The position numbers were made by a program, and so were the translations under genes. A DNA stretch of 64,000 nucleotides, from assembly GCF_965200585.1 (NCBI RefSeq), contig NZ_OZ241361.1; one strand, written 5' to 3'. Origin of the DNA: Bacterioplanoides sp965200585. GTDB lineage: Bacteria; Pseudomonadota; Gammaproteobacteria; Pseudomonadales; Oceanobacteraceae. Of this stretch, positions 43,965 to 53,112 are shown one piece after another (the stretch's first letter is position 1; every line of letters starts with the position of its first letter). The notes below the pieces were generated by a model. That model saw nothing but the letters and a program-made list of their open reading frames with translations. It ran no database searches and was not told the origin of the DNA.

Positions 43965-46471
43965 AGAGCCTACTACCAAAGCTGACTCGTAGAGATGTTA
44001 TCAAAGCCCAAGCCGCAGCTACTGCTGCCGCTGTTGCGGGTGTGTCGCTACCCAGCTCAGCCAGCAATATTATTACTTCAAGTTCTGATAATACTTTGAC
44101 ATGGTCAAAAGCGCCGTGTCGATTTTGTGGTACCGGATGCGGCATTAGCGTTGCGACAAAGAACGGTAAAGTTGTTGCGACTCATGGTGATACTAAAGCG
44201 GATGTCAATCGTGGTCTGGCTTGCGTTAAAGGGTACTTTTTATCAAAAATACTCTATGGACAAGATCGATTAACTCAGCCGTTGTTGCGTAAAAAGAATG
44301 GCCACTACGATAAAAACGGCAGCTTCACTCCAGTTAGTTGGGATGAAGCATTTGATGTAATGGCTGACAAATGGAAATCGGCATTAAAAGAAAAAGGCCC
44401 AACCGGCATAGGAATGTTCGGCTCAGGACAATGGACCGTGTTTGAAGGTTATGCTGCATCCAAATTAATGAAAGCCGGTTTTTTATCCAACAATATTGAT
44501 CCGAATGCACGTCACTGTATGGCGTCGGCTGTGGCTGGATTCATGCGTACTTTTGGCATTGACGAGCCGATGGGTTGTTATGATGATTTTGAACACGCCG
44601 ACGCGTTTGTGCTTTGGGGATCCAACATGGCTGAGATGCATCCTATCCTTTGGACGCGCATTGCTGACCGCCGACTAAGCAACCCTCATGTGAAAGTGGC
44701 GGTGCTATCCACTTACGAAAATCGCTCATTTGATTTGGCAGATATACCAGCCATTTTTAATCCTCATAGCGATCTGGTGTTGCTCAATGCGATTGCTAAC
44801 TACATTATTCAAAGCAACAGTGTTAATAAAAATTTTGTAAATAAACATGTCAACTTCCGCCAAGGCAATACCGATATTGGTTATGGTCTGCGCCCTGATC
44901 ATACATTGCAGAAGAATGCTAAAAACTCTTCAAAGGCCGGAGGTTCTTCTGCCATAAGTTTTGATCAGTTTGCTGAGTTTGTTAAACCTTATACGTTTGA
45001 GTATGCAGAAGAGATTTCAGGTGTTCCCGCTCGAACGATTGAAAAAATGGCTAAATTATACGCCGATCCTAAAACCAAAGTTATGTCTCTTTGGACAATG
45101 GGCGTGAATCAACATACCCGTGGCGTATGGGTAAATAATTTACTTTACAACATTCATTTATTGACCGGAAAAATTGCTGAGCCAGGAAATAGTCCATTTT
45201 CACTGACTGGCCAGCCATCAGCATGTGGCACCGCTCGTGAAGTCGGAACATTCTCACATCGCTTGCCCGCTGACATGGTTGTTAAAAATCCTAAACATCG
45301 AGAAATTTCAGAAAAAATATGGAAGTTACCGACTGGGATTTTGAACGGAAAGCCCGGTGCACACGCCGTACAGCAAAGTAGGGACTTAAAAGACGGGAAA
45401 ATCAATGCATACTGGATTCAAGTAAATAATAACCTTCAGGCTGCAGCGAATATTAATGAAGAAACTCTGCCAGGCTATCGTAATCCGGATAATTTCATTG
45501 TGGTATCGGATGCTTACCCAACTGTAACTGCTGAAGCAGCTGACCTTATTTTACCAACAGCTATGTGGGTTGAAAAAGAAGGTGCCTATGGTAATGCTGA
45601 GCGCAGAACCCAGTTTTGGCATCAATTAGTCGATGCTCCAGGGGAAGCTCGTTCAGATTTATGGCAACTGGTGGAATTTTCTAAACGATTTAAAACCGAA
45701 GAGGTATGGCCTGCCGATATTCTCAATGCGAACCCAGAGTACAAAAACAAATCATTATATGATGTCTTATTTGCTAATGGCCAAGTCAACCAGTACCCAT
45801 TGAGTGAGGCCAGCAAAAATTATAATAACCAGGAAGCGAACGAATTTGGGTTCTATTTGCAAAAAGGACTGTTTGAAGAATATGCAACCTTCGGTCGTGG
45901 TCACGGTCATGACCTGGCAGATTTTAATGCCTATCACGACGCTCGGGGTTTACGCTGGCCAGTTGTGAACGGCAAAGAAACCCTCTGGCGTTTTAAGGAA
46001 GGTTCCGATCCTTATGTCGAAAAAGGTACTGGCTGGCAGTTTTATGGCAAGCCGGACAACCGAGCTGTTATTTTTGCCTTACCTTATGAACCGCCAGCCG
46101 AAAGTCCAGATACAGAATTCGATTTATGGCTATCCACCGGTCGGGTGTTAGAGCATTGGCACTCTGGCTCAATGACTCAACGCGTTCCTGAGCTTTATAA
46201 AGCTTTTCCTGATGCCGTTATATTTATGCACCCCGACGATGCCAAAGATCGAGGAATGCGTCGTGGTGATGAGGTGAAAGTCGTGTCTCGCCGTGGAGAA
46301 ATTATTACACGAGTTGAAACACGGGGCCGTAATAAGCCTCCAAGAGGATTAGTATTTGTACCGTGGTTCGATGCTAGCCAGCTAATCAATAAAGTAACAC
46401 TGGATGCTACCGATCCAATCTCTAAACAAACGGACTTTAAAAAATGTGCTGTTAAAGTTGTTAAGGCCTGA
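43961..46471 (+). CDS. napA: Periplasmic nitrate reductase catalytic subunit
   Basis: NapA reduces nitrate to nitrite in the periplasm with a bis-MGD molybdenum centre and one [4Fe-4S] cluster. A Tat signal (TRRDVIKAQ then AAATAAAVAG) precedes the mature protein. Cluster cysteines are C53, C56, C60 and C88 (CRFCGTGCG, GLACVKG). The molybdenum ligand is Cys186 in NARHCMASAVAGFMRTFG. C-terminal molybdopterin-binding stretches include LSTGRVLEHWHSGSMTQR. At 836 residues the length is family-normal. It forms a complex with NapB and takes electrons from NapC. Confidence 0.98.
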   Translation: MKSLLPKLTRRDVIKAQAAATAAAVAGVSLPSSASNIITSSSDNTLTWSKAPCRFCGTGCGISVATKNGKVVATHGDTKADVNRGLACVKGYFLSKILYGQDRLTQPLLRKKNGHYDKNGSFTPVSWDEAFDVMADKWKSALKEKGPTGIGMFGSGQWTVFEGYAASKLMKAGFLSNNIDPNARHCMASAVAGFMRTFGIDEPMGCYDDFEHADAFVLWGSNMAEMHPILWTRIADRRLSNPHVKVAVLSTYENRSFDLADIPAIFNPHSDLVLLNAIANYIIQSNSVNKNFVNKHVNFRQGNTDIGYGLRPDHTLQKNAKNSSKAGGSSAISFDQFAEFVKPYTFEYAEEISGVPARTIEKMAKLYADPKTKVMSLWTMGVNQHTRGVWVNNLLYNIHLLTGKIAEPGNSPFSLTGQPSACGTAREVGTFSHRLPADMVVKNPKHREISEKIWKLPTGILNGKPGAHAVQQSRDLKDGKINAYWIQVNNNLQAAANINEETLPGYRNPDNFIVVSDAYPTVTAEAADLILPTAMWVEKEGAYGNAERRTQFWHQLVDAPGEARSDLWQLVEFSKRFKTEEVWPADILNANPEYKNKSLYDVLFANGQVNQYPLSEASKNYNNQEANEFGFYLQKGLFEEYATFGRGHGHDLADFNAYHDARGLRWPVVNGKETLWRFKEGSDPYVEKGTGWQFYGKPDNRAVIFALPYEPPAESPDTEFDLWLSTGRVLEHWHSGSMTQRVPELYKAFPDAVIFMHPDDAKDRGMRRGDEVKVVSRRGEIITRVETRGRNKPPRGLVFVPWFDASQLINKVTLDATDPISKQTDFKKCAVKVVKA

Positions 46472-46486
46472 GGCGGAGGATGGATT

Positions 46487-46957
46487 ATGTTTAAGCTCAA
46501 TACACTAACAAGAAATTTTTTAGTGACATCAGCAATATTAGCATCAGCTTCTATGGCAGTTTATTCAGAACCTCAAGTGGCTTCTTTACGTGGCCCAGCA
46601 GATTTGAATCAAGAAGGTAGTGCCCCGCTAATGCAGCCTGTCGAGAATCACGACCAGAAGCGAGAGCGTGCCTATCCACAGCAAGCACCAACGATTCCAC
46701 ACGATATCAGCCAGTACCAGCTAGATAAAAACTACAATAAATGTATGGCTTGTCATGGTAGGAAAAATGCCGATGAGTCTCAGGCACCAGCGATTAGCGT
46801 GACGCACTATATGAACCGCGATGGTGAATTTTTGGCAGAAGTATCTCCGCGTCGTTATTTTTGCACTCAGTGTCACGTATCTCAGTTAAACGCCAAGCCC
46901 ATTGTTGATAATCAATTTATCGATATGGATGAGCTAATTATTCCAAAGCATCCATAA
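46487..46957 (+). CDS. napB: Diheme cytochrome NapB
   Basis: NapB is the small electron-transfer subunit of periplasmic nitrate reductase. The 156-residue precursor has a signal peptide and two heme c motifs, CMACH and CTQCH, with distal histidines in between such as SVTHYMN. AGGCGGAGGA precedes the start by about 9 nt, a strong ribosome site. It lies 15 nt after napA. Confidence 0.96.
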   Translation: MFKLNTLTRNFLVTSAILASASMAVYSEPQVASLRGPADLNQEGSAPLMQPVENHDQKRERAYPQQAPTIPHDISQYQLDKNYNKCMACHGRKNADESQAPAISVTHYMNRDGEFLAEVSPRRYFCTQCHVSQLNAKPIVDNQFIDMDELIIPKHP

Positions 46958-46972
46958 CAGCAGGAGACGATT

Positions 46973-47569
46973 ATGAAATTCATCATCGCTCGAATAAAAC
47001 ATTACTGGCATATTCTTAACCGCCCTGCCGTTCATTTATCATTGGGTTTTTTAACAATGAGTGGCTTTATTGCAGGTGTTATCTTCTGGGGCGGTTTTAA
47101 CACAGCAATGGAAATAACCAACACAGAAAAATTTTGCATTGGCTGTCATGAAATGCAGGAAAACGTTTACGCTGAATTGCAAAGCACAATTCACTACAGC
47201 AACCGCTCAGGGGTGCGTGCTATTTGCTCCGATTGCCATGTACCACACAATTGGACAGACAAAGTTGCCCGAAAAATGCAAGCATCCAAAGAAGTATGGG
47301 GAAAAATTTTTGGTACCATTAACACCCGGGAAAAATTTGAAGCCAAACGCCTGGAATTAGCGGAACACGAGTGGGCACGTTTGAAAGCCAATGACTCTCT
47401 GGAGTGCCGAAACTGCCACAATTTCGATTCAATGGACTTTACACGACAAAGTCAGAGAGCAGCAATTCAACACGCAGGTGCTTTAGCCAATGGGGAAAAA
47501 ACTTGCATCGATTGCCATAAAGGAATTGCACACAAATTACCGGATATTGGCCAAAGTGCTTTTCATTGA
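46973..47569 (+). CDS. napC: Tetraheme quinol dehydrogenase NapC
   Basis: NapC is a membrane-anchored cytochrome that oxidises quinol and passes electrons to NapAB. It has one N-terminal helix (about 20-45) and four heme c sites: CIGCH, CSDCH, CRNCH, and CIDCH, as in the NapC/NirT family. The length of 198 residues is normal. napG and napH are not present, so electrons would enter only through NapC here. It is the last gene of the operon. Confidence 0.96.
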   Translation: MKFIIARIKHYWHILNRPAVHLSLGFLTMSGFIAGVIFWGGFNTAMEITNTEKFCIGCHEMQENVYAELQSTIHYSNRSGVRAICSDCHVPHNWTDKVARKMQASKEVWGKIFGTINTREKFEAKRLELAEHEWARLKANDSLECRNCHNFDSMDFTRQSQRAAIQHAGALANGEKTCIDCHKGIAHKLPDIGQSAFH

Positions 47570-47628
47570 ATAAGCGTAAACCACGGTTCTATTTCGTGTT
47601 ATATGACGTTGGCAAGATTAGGAGAGCG

Positions 47629-48330
47629 TTAGTTTTTAAAAACTGATTCTCTATGGAATGCCAAAAAATCCTGATGCTGTGTATCTAATACAACCTTCAT
47701 CTCATTAGAAATGCCGAATAACTCAGGCATTTCTAATTGTTCCGACACTTTTATTTTTCCAGACTCTTCAAAAGTGATAAACCCTTTGTCGAAGGTTTTA
47801 TCAAGAGTTGGCAATAACAATAAACCGTTATAAACATTTAAACGCTCTTCGTTAGAGCTATTTCGCCAAGGCTTAATATGTGAGGCTACCAACAGAGTGG
47901 TATCAGGATATCGAGTGATGGCACAGCCATTCCAATAACCAATTAATTGTTGGCGAAACTTACCCTGCCCAAGGCGTGTTTTAACGGCCGATATTTTGTC
48001 TGTTTCTGAAATATCAGGGCCATCTAAAATATCGGAAAGGTCATCCTCTACATCTTTTGAAAAATTCGCTTCTAAATATTCAGCAAATTTATTTAAAGCG
48101 GCGCTGTACATCCCTTTGCCGATTAAATTACGCTGCTGGAAGATGGCTAACTCTCGAATCTGTACTGATATCACCAAAAAACGAGTATGGCTTTCGACAG
48201 CAGTTAACGGCCCTTGCAATAAACCAGCGGCTTGAGCCCAGTCTGAAATCACACCTTTTACAGCAGTGTCGTACTTATTGATCGACGCTTTGGATAAGCC
48301 TTTGTGCTGCATCCATGTTTGAAAGGTCAC
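47629..48330 (-). CDS. HNH endonuclease-family protein (HNH_2-like)
   Basis: The C-terminal part contains an HNH_2-type nuclease core: GCAITRYPDTTLLVASHIKPWRNS-type segment (key residues Cys, His in ASHIKPW, and Asn in YNGLLLLP then DKTFDKGFITF). The N-terminal half is helical with no recognised domain (TFQTWMQHKGLSKASINKYD). I use GTG 48330 because AAGGA lies 6 nt upstream; the ATG at 48399 has no such site. This gives 233 residues. HNH_2 proteins are often stand-alone restriction-like enzymes. No methyltransferase adjoins, and the region looks AT-rich, so recent transfer is possible. The function is not shown. Confidence 0.72.
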   Translation of the reverse strand: MTFQTWMQHKGLSKASINKYDTAVKGVISDWAQAAGLLQGPLTAVESHTRFLVISVQIRELAIFQQRNLIGKGMYSAALNKFAEYLEANFSKDVEDDLSDILDGPDISETDKISAVKTRLGQGKFRQQLIGYWNGCAITRYPDTTLLVASHIKPWRNSSNEERLNVYNGLLLLPTLDKTFDKGFITFEESGKIKVSEQLEMPELFGISNEMKVVLDTQHQDFLAFHRESVFKN

Positions 48331-48399
48331 GTTCTGTCCTTGTATGTTCTGTGAATAGGGCAATCTACTCGTGAAAGAGTAGCTTATCAATAAGAGCAT

Positions 48400-48794
48400 G
48401 ATTTATGTTAAGCACCCTCATAGCTAAAATCCCCAACTTCCCCTCACCTTACTCACAAAGTTTTCCACACCCCTATAAAAATCCATCGTATTTTTCCCTA
48501 TTGACTTATACCGCTTAACCACTTCCTCAAACAGTTGAAAAACTTCAACAAAACCCTTGCCAGCACTGGCTTTTTGTGGATCTCAGCAGCATTCAAACAA
48601 ACGTTTATTTTTTCACCAATTTAACTAAGCAGCGCTCGTAGACTGGGCTAGCGGCATTTGCCCCAAAGTTACTCCCAATTTTATCCACAGAAATCATGGA
48701 TAACTGTGAGTTTTCCACTTCGATTTCTTCACAATTATTCCGTAACAACTTGAAGGATATACAGTTTTCGACAATGTTTGGCCGTGCTCACGTG
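48400..48794. other. Gene-free stretch with DnaA-box-like sites
   Basis: No convincing ORF lies in this 395-nt AT-rich interval. It contains a perfect DnaA box TTATCCACA (48681-48689) facing an inverted TGGATAA (48697-48703). Near-matches are TTTTCCACA (48471-48479), TGTGGATCT (48575-48583) and TTTTCCACT (48711-48719). A small ORF at 48405 has no ribosome site. It is not a proven origin. Confidence 0.4.
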
Positions 48795-48824
48795 GCGACA
48801 GCAATGCGTACGTACTGATACAAT
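48795..48824 (+). promoter_or_regulatory. Candidate promoter of ilvD
   Basis: GCGACA (48795-48800) and TACAAT (48819-48824) lie 18 nt apart, about 45 nt upstream of ilvD. The -10 is good and the -35 partial. Confidence 0.45.
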
Positions 48825-48869
48825 GCCAGTCAGTATTATTAGCTAACGACATGATGACGAGAGACTCCC

Positions 48870-50705
48870 ATGCCTGAGTATCGCTCCAAGACTTCTACCG
48901 GCGGTCGTAATATGGCCGGTGCCCGTGCGCTGTGGCGTGCAACCGGAATGAAAGATGATGACTTTTCCAAGCCGATTATTGCTGTCGCTAACTCCTTCAC
49001 CCAGTTTGTGCCGGGTCACGTCCACCTGAAGGACATGGGCCAGCTGGTTGCCCGCGAAATTGAAAAAGCCGGTGGTGTGGCAAAAGAGTTCAACACCATT
49101 GCGGTGGATGATGGCATCGCCATGGGCCACGACGGCATGCTGTACAGCCTGCCAAGCCGTGAAGTCATTGCCGATTCGGTTGAATACATGGTGAACGCAC
49201 ACTGTGCTGATGCCATTGTGTGTATCTCTAACTGCGACAAGATCACCCCGGGAATGCTGCTGGCGTCATTACGCCTGAACATCCCTGTGATCTTTGTTTC
49301 TGGCGGCCCGATGGAAGCTGGCAAAACCAAGCTGTCTGAGCACAAGCTGGATCTGGTTGATGCCATGGTGATTGCCGCAGACGATGACGCGTCTGACGAG
49401 AAAGTGGCCGAATACGAGCGCAGTGCCTGCCCTACCTGTGGCTCCTGCTCCGGTATGTTCACAGCGAACTCCATGAACTGTTTAACCGAAGCGTTAGGTC
49501 TGGCACTGCCAGGTAACGGTTCGACCCTGGCGACCCACGCGGATCGTGAAAACCTGTTCTTAGAAGCGGGTCGTCGCATCGTTGAAAACGCCAAGCGCTA
49601 TTATGAGCAAAACGACGAATCCGTTTTGCCACGAAATATCGCGAGCTTCAAAGCCTTCGAAAACGCCATGACACTGGATATCGTGATGGGAGGCTCCACA
49701 AACACGATTCTTCACCTGTTAGCGGCGGCTCAGGAAGCAGAATTGGATTTCGACCTGAAAGACATCGATCGTTTGTCTCGTGTTGTTCCTCAGTTATGTA
49801 AAGTGGCGCCAAACTCGCCGCTGTACCATATGGAAGACGTGCACCGTGCCGGTGGCATCATGGGTATTCTGGGTGAAATCGATCGCGCGGGTTTATTACA
49901 CAATGAGCTGCCAACCGTTCACTCCAAAACCATGAAAGAAGCGCTGGATAAGTGGGACATCATGCGTAACCCGTCGCCAGAAGTGATCGAGTTCTTCCGC
50001 GCCGGTCCTGCTGGTATTCCAACCCAAACCGCATTCAGCCAGAGCACCCGTTACCCAACGGTTGATGGCGACCGTGAAAATGGTTGTATCCGTTCGATCG
50101 AACACGCCTACTCGAAAGAAGGCGGCCTGGCGGTTCTGTACGGCAACATCGCGTTAGACGGTTGTGTGGTTAAAACCGCCGGTGTGGATGAGTCGATTCT
50201 GGTATTCCACGGTAAAGCCAAGATCTTCGAATCTCAGGACAGCGCCGTAGCTGGCATCCTGGCTGACGAAGTGAAAGAAGGCGATATCGTGATTATCCGT
50301 TACGAAGGCCCGAAAGGTGGTCCGGGCATGCAGGAAATGCTGTATCCAACCTCCTACCTGAAATCCAAAGGCCTGGGTAAAGCCTGTGCCCTGTTAACCG
50401 ATGGTCGTTTCTCCGGTGGTACTTCCGGCCTGTCGATTGGTCACTGCTCTCCGGAAGCCGCTTCCGGTGGTGCCATTGGTCTGCTGGAAGAAGGTGATGA
50501 CATCATCATCGATATCCCGAACCGCAGCATCAATGTTCAGCTGAGTGATGAAGAACTGGCAACCCGCCGCACCGCTCGTGATGCTAAAGGCTGGAAGCCT
50601 GCCGAAGAGCGTCCACGTAAGGTGAGCACGGCGCTGAAGGTATACGCCAAGTTTGCGACCTCAGCAGACAAAGGGGCTGTACGCGATAAGTCCTTACTGG
50701 ATTAA
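48870..50705 (+). CDS. ilvD: Dihydroxy-acid dehydratase
   Basis: IlvD dehydrates 2,3-dihydroxy-isovalerate and its homologue in isoleucine and valine synthesis. The 611-residue enzyme has the iron-sulfur cysteines in CISNCDKITPGM (about 122-133) and ACPTCGSCSGMFTANSMNC (about 190-208). The start (MPEYRSKTSTGGRNMAGARA) and late motifs LTDGRFSGGTSGLSIGH are canonical. GAGAG precedes the ATG. It stands alone with its own terminator. Confidence 0.98.
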   Translation: MPEYRSKTSTGGRNMAGARALWRATGMKDDDFSKPIIAVANSFTQFVPGHVHLKDMGQLVAREIEKAGGVAKEFNTIAVDDGIAMGHDGMLYSLPSREVIADSVEYMVNAHCADAIVCISNCDKITPGMLLASLRLNIPVIFVSGGPMEAGKTKLSEHKLDLVDAMVIAADDDASDEKVAEYERSACPTCGSCSGMFTANSMNCLTEALGLALPGNGSTLATHADRENLFLEAGRRIVENAKRYYEQNDESVLPRNIASFKAFENAMTLDIVMGGSTNTILHLLAAAQEAELDFDLKDIDRLSRVVPQLCKVAPNSPLYHMEDVHRAGGIMGILGEIDRAGLLHNELPTVHSKTMKEALDKWDIMRNPSPEVIEFFRAGPAGIPTQTAFSQSTRYPTVDGDRENGCIRSIEHAYSKEGGLAVLYGNIALDGCVVKTAGVDESILVFHGKAKIFESQDSAVAGILADEVKEGDIVIIRYEGPKGGPGMQEMLYPTSYLKSKGLGKACALLTDGRFSGGTSGLSIGHCSPEAASGGAIGLLEEGDDIIIDIPNRSINVQLSDEELATRRTARDAKGWKPAEERPRKVSTALKVYAKFATSADKGAVRDKSLLD

Positions 50706-50724
50706 TTGGTACTCCTTTTCTAAA

Positions 50725-50756
50725 CTAACCGCGTCATCAGGCGCGGTTAGTTTTTC
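50725..50756 (+). terminator. Terminator after ilvD
   Basis: CTAACCGCG (50725-50733) pairs with CGCGGTTAG (50742-50750), followed by T5. Confidence 0.93.
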
Positions 50757-50825
50757 CGGATCGTTATTTTTATCCTTCCTTACTGACGGCTTATCGCGCT
50801 CTTCGTTACCTGTTATGAGTCCGAT

Positions 50826-52109
50826 ATGTTGTTGCGAAATTTCCTCCCTTGTTTTCTGATTCTTGCCAGCCTGATCATCAGCGGCTGCGCCAATAAACAA
50901 ATTGCCAATCAAGCCCAGGTTAATTCTGTTGCCAATGAAAAAGCCGAACAGTTTCTCGGTGATAATGAACGAGCCTTAAACGATGCCGAAGCAGCTTACA
51001 AAAAAGCCAAACAGGCTGAACTGGAATTTTATGCCCCACTGCATATGGAGCAGGTTCGTACCACGTTAAAACAAGCGCGTACGCTGGAATTGCAAGGCAA
51101 GCAGGATGAGTCGATTCAGGCCTGTGCTCAGGTGGTTGCGTTAGCCGAAGCCGGGTTAACCAACAAAACCAAAACCGAAGCCTTATTACCGGATTTAATT
51201 CAACAAAAGGGGATTCTCGATGAGATTAAGGCCGAACGTATTGTGCCCAAGCACTATCAGACAGGTATCGAAGACTTTAAAGAGCTGATCCATTTGATTG
51301 AAGCCGGCGAAGAGACAAAAATCGCTAAAGCATCACAATCGGTACTGGCTGAGCTGAAAGATATTGAATTGAACACCATGCTGGTAAAGCACTGGCAGCC
51401 CGCTCGTGATACGCTGGATAAAGCCGATAACGAAGACGCCGACTCCAATGCTAAAAAAACCTTCGATTACGCAGAAGCATTGGTTGAACAAAACGAAGCC
51501 TTAATTCGCCAACATTACACAGACCGCGAACTGGTTGCCAAAGCCGGTAAAGACGCCCTACGAGCCGCTCAGCATGCGCTTTATATTGGCCGTGAAGTCA
51601 CGCTGCTGTTTCAAATGAATAAACCTCGGGCAGAACAAGCGGCACTCACCTTTGAAGATCATCTGCATAATATTGGCAGCGCGTTAAACGCCGATGATTT
51701 ACGCCACATGTCGCTACAGGATCAGACACTGGCTCTGAAGCAGCTGGCCGCCGAGCAGGAAATGCGTATTGCCGCCCGTTATCAAAAGCAGATTGCTGAA
51801 TTAGAAGCCTATATTGAAGAGATGGAAAAGCAGCAATCTCCAGCGCAAGCCGAAGCGGCTGTTACGGTTGAAGCAACTGCCTCTACTGAAACAGCTGCCT
51901 CTACTGAAACCATGGCTTCTGCTGAAATCGAGACTTCTGCTGAAGTAAATACGGTTGAAGAAACAGCCAGTGCAGCAGGGGTAGTTATTACCGAAGACGC
52001 TGTTACAACAGAACAAACTACGACCTCAGAACAAACTACGACCTCAGAACAAACTACGACTCAGGGAATAGCACCAGACACAGCACCGGAAGCAAGCAAC
52101 GACGGCTGA
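50826..52109 (+). CDS. DUF4398-like coiled-coil lipoprotein with repetitive tail
   Basis: The signal peptide ends in a lipobox (LIISGC, Cys21), so the protein is lipid-anchored. A helical domain (about 30-330) is rich in coiled coils, for example DNERALNDAEAAYKKAKQAE and a DQTLALKQLAAEQEMRIAA stretch, in the style of DUF4398 lipoproteins. From about 340 the tail is Glu/Ala/Thr low complexity, with TTSEQT repeated 2.7 times (52012-52064). It is 427 residues long. Such proteins often sit in the outer membrane of pseudomonads next to OmpA-like partners, but none adjoins here. The role is unknown. Confidence 0.72.
   Translation: MLLRNFLPCFLILASLIISGCANKQIANQAQVNSVANEKAEQFLGDNERALNDAEAAYKKAKQAELEFYAPLHMEQVRTTLKQARTLELQGKQDESIQACAQVVALAEAGLTNKTKTEALLPDLIQQKGILDEIKAERIVPKHYQTGIEDFKELIHLIEAGEETKIAKASQSVLAELKDIELNTMLVKHWQPARDTLDKADNEDADSNAKKTFDYAEALVEQNEALIRQHYTDRELVAKAGKDALRAAQHALYIGREVTLLFQMNKPRAEQAALTFEDHLHNIGSALNADDLRHMSLQDQTLALKQLAAEQEMRIAARYQKQIAELEAYIEEMEKQQSPAQAEAAVTVEATASTETAASTETMASAEIETSAEVNTVEETASAAGVVITEDAVTTEQTTTSEQTTTSEQTTTQGIAPDTAPEASNDG
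52012..52064 (+). repeat. 18-nt in-frame tandem repeat in the lipoprotein tail
   Basis: Two exact units of AACAAACTACGACCTCAG (52012-52029, 52030-52047) are followed by a third lacking one C. They encode a repeated Thr/Ser/Glu/Gln hexapeptide and are prone to copy-number change. Confidence 0.9.
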
Positions 52110-52186
52110 TCCATTTTTATTGATTGCCGTCTGTCATCGACCGGCGTAGGGTAACAGGTGAACCAATAATAACAAGGAATGCCCCT

Positions 52187-52432
52187 ATGCCTTATCGCCC
52201 GGAAATTGTTGATGAATTAAACCTGCTGGTGAAATTTGATCGCCACTCCAGCCTGCAAACCGGTATCAAGGTTCATCATGATGCTGCACCCGAAACGATT
52301 GCCGCCGCTCAGCGTTTGTTCGACAAAGGTCTGGTGTCACAAACCGACGGCGGCTATCTGACCGATCGTGGTGTTGAGTTAGCAGAAAAAGCACACGATT
52401 TAGTCAACGCATTGGATATCAGCAACAACTAA
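52187..52432 (+). CDS. TIGR02647-family small protein
   Basis: The 81-residue product starts MPYRPEIVDELNLLVKFD with AAGGA 9-10 nt upstream. It ends with a winged-helix-like segment (AAQRLFDKGLVSQTDGGYLTD). The FDRHSSLQTGIKVHHDAAPE core and the LFDKGLVSQTDGGYLTDRG pattern match TIGR02647, which occurs widely in pseudomonads and relatives with unknown function. An ATG at 52124 would add 21 residues without family support. It may bind DNA, from fold resemblance only. Confidence 0.8.
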   Translation: MPYRPEIVDELNLLVKFDRHSSLQTGIKVHHDAAPETIAAAQRLFDKGLVSQTDGGYLTDRGVELAEKAHDLVNALDISNN

Positions 52433-52454
52433 CCTTTTCTTTTTATTGTACATT

Positions 52455-52493
52455 TGCATTTTGCAAGCGCCGGAATCAGCGTTGCAAAATGCA
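52455..52493. repeat. Large hairpin between the TIGR02647 gene and the lipoprotein
   Basis: TGCATTTTGCAAGCGC (52455-52470) pairs with GCGTTGCAAAATGCA (52479-52493) with a single bulge and an 8-nt loop. There is no U-tract, so it is either a factor-dependent terminator, an operator, or a processed RNA structure. Confidence 0.65.
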
Positions 52494-52610
52494 CTGTCAA
52501 TTCGCTAATAAAATCCCTCTCCTTTTGATAATTTCTATATAAATCAAAACCTTACCAATTTGGTACAAAGCCTGCTGAGTCACAGTATTCGCCATAACCG
52601 GAGAGTCACT

Positions 52611-53105
52611 GTGAACATTATTCAATCTATTAAGCGTCATTCTTTGCTGCTAACAACCGCCATCAGTCTGGCCGCCTGTGGTGGCGGGGGGTCAGGTAAA
52701 GGAGATTCAGGTGGAAGCTCTTCGACACAACCGGCCTTGCCGCCAGCGGAGACAGACAATACCCACCTCGTTGTGCCCGAAGATTTTGATTACAACATGA
52801 ATCAAGACATCACTCTGCGTATTCAGGTGCTGGATCACAACGGCAACCCTGGTAAACACATCGCGGTTACCGTAACAGAAGCCACGTCGTTTGAGCTTAG
52901 CCAGGATGAAGACCCGGTTCCTCAACCCGCGCCATTACAGAATGTGATCAGCCGCGGACAAACCGATGCGCAGGGTTATTTTGAACAATTGATTCGCCTG
53001 CCAGGTTATCTCAGAGAAGTTCGGGTACAGGTCTCACAATTGGGGATCGAAAATGTTGCCGTTCTGAATATTAACAACCCTGTTATCTTCCACGAATTTA
53101 AGTGA
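52611..53105 (+). CDS. Ig-like secreted lipoprotein, partner of the LruC-type protein
   Basis: The start is the GTG at 52611 (GGAGAG about 6 nt upstream), giving 164 residues. The signal peptide ends in lipobox LAAC with a Gly-rich linker after it (CGGGGSGKGDSGG). The rest is one beta domain with LRIQVLDHNGNPGKHIAVTV, the TDAQGYFEQLIRL turn and VRVQVSQLGIENVAVLNIN, like the carboxypeptidase-regulatory or Ig fold. It ends 7 nt before the LruC-type gene, so the two are cotranscribed. The same arrangement of lipoprotein plus LruC protein is what I would expect for a surface complex. The function is not known. Confidence 0.72.
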   Translation: MNIIQSIKRHSLLLTTAISLAACGGGGSGKGDSGGSSSTQPALPPAETDNTHLVVPEDFDYNMNQDITLRIQVLDHNGNPGKHIAVTVTEATSFELSQDEDPVPQPAPLQNVISRGQTDAQGYFEQLIRLPGYLREVRVQVSQLGIENVAVLNINNPVIFHEFK

Positions 53106-53112
53106 GGTTATT

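Noticed and set aside
47629..48330. Complete restriction-modification system
   Set aside because: No methyltransferase, specificity or immunity gene adjoins the HNH protein.
48405..48525. Short plus-strand ORF upstream of ilvD
   Set aside because: No ribosome site, no conserved pattern, Pro/Ser-rich composition typical of random AT-rich DNA.
48400..48794. Chromosomal replication origin
   Set aside because: Only one perfect DnaA box; no dnaA, rpmH, gidA or parAB nearby. Kept as a finding, not as an origin.
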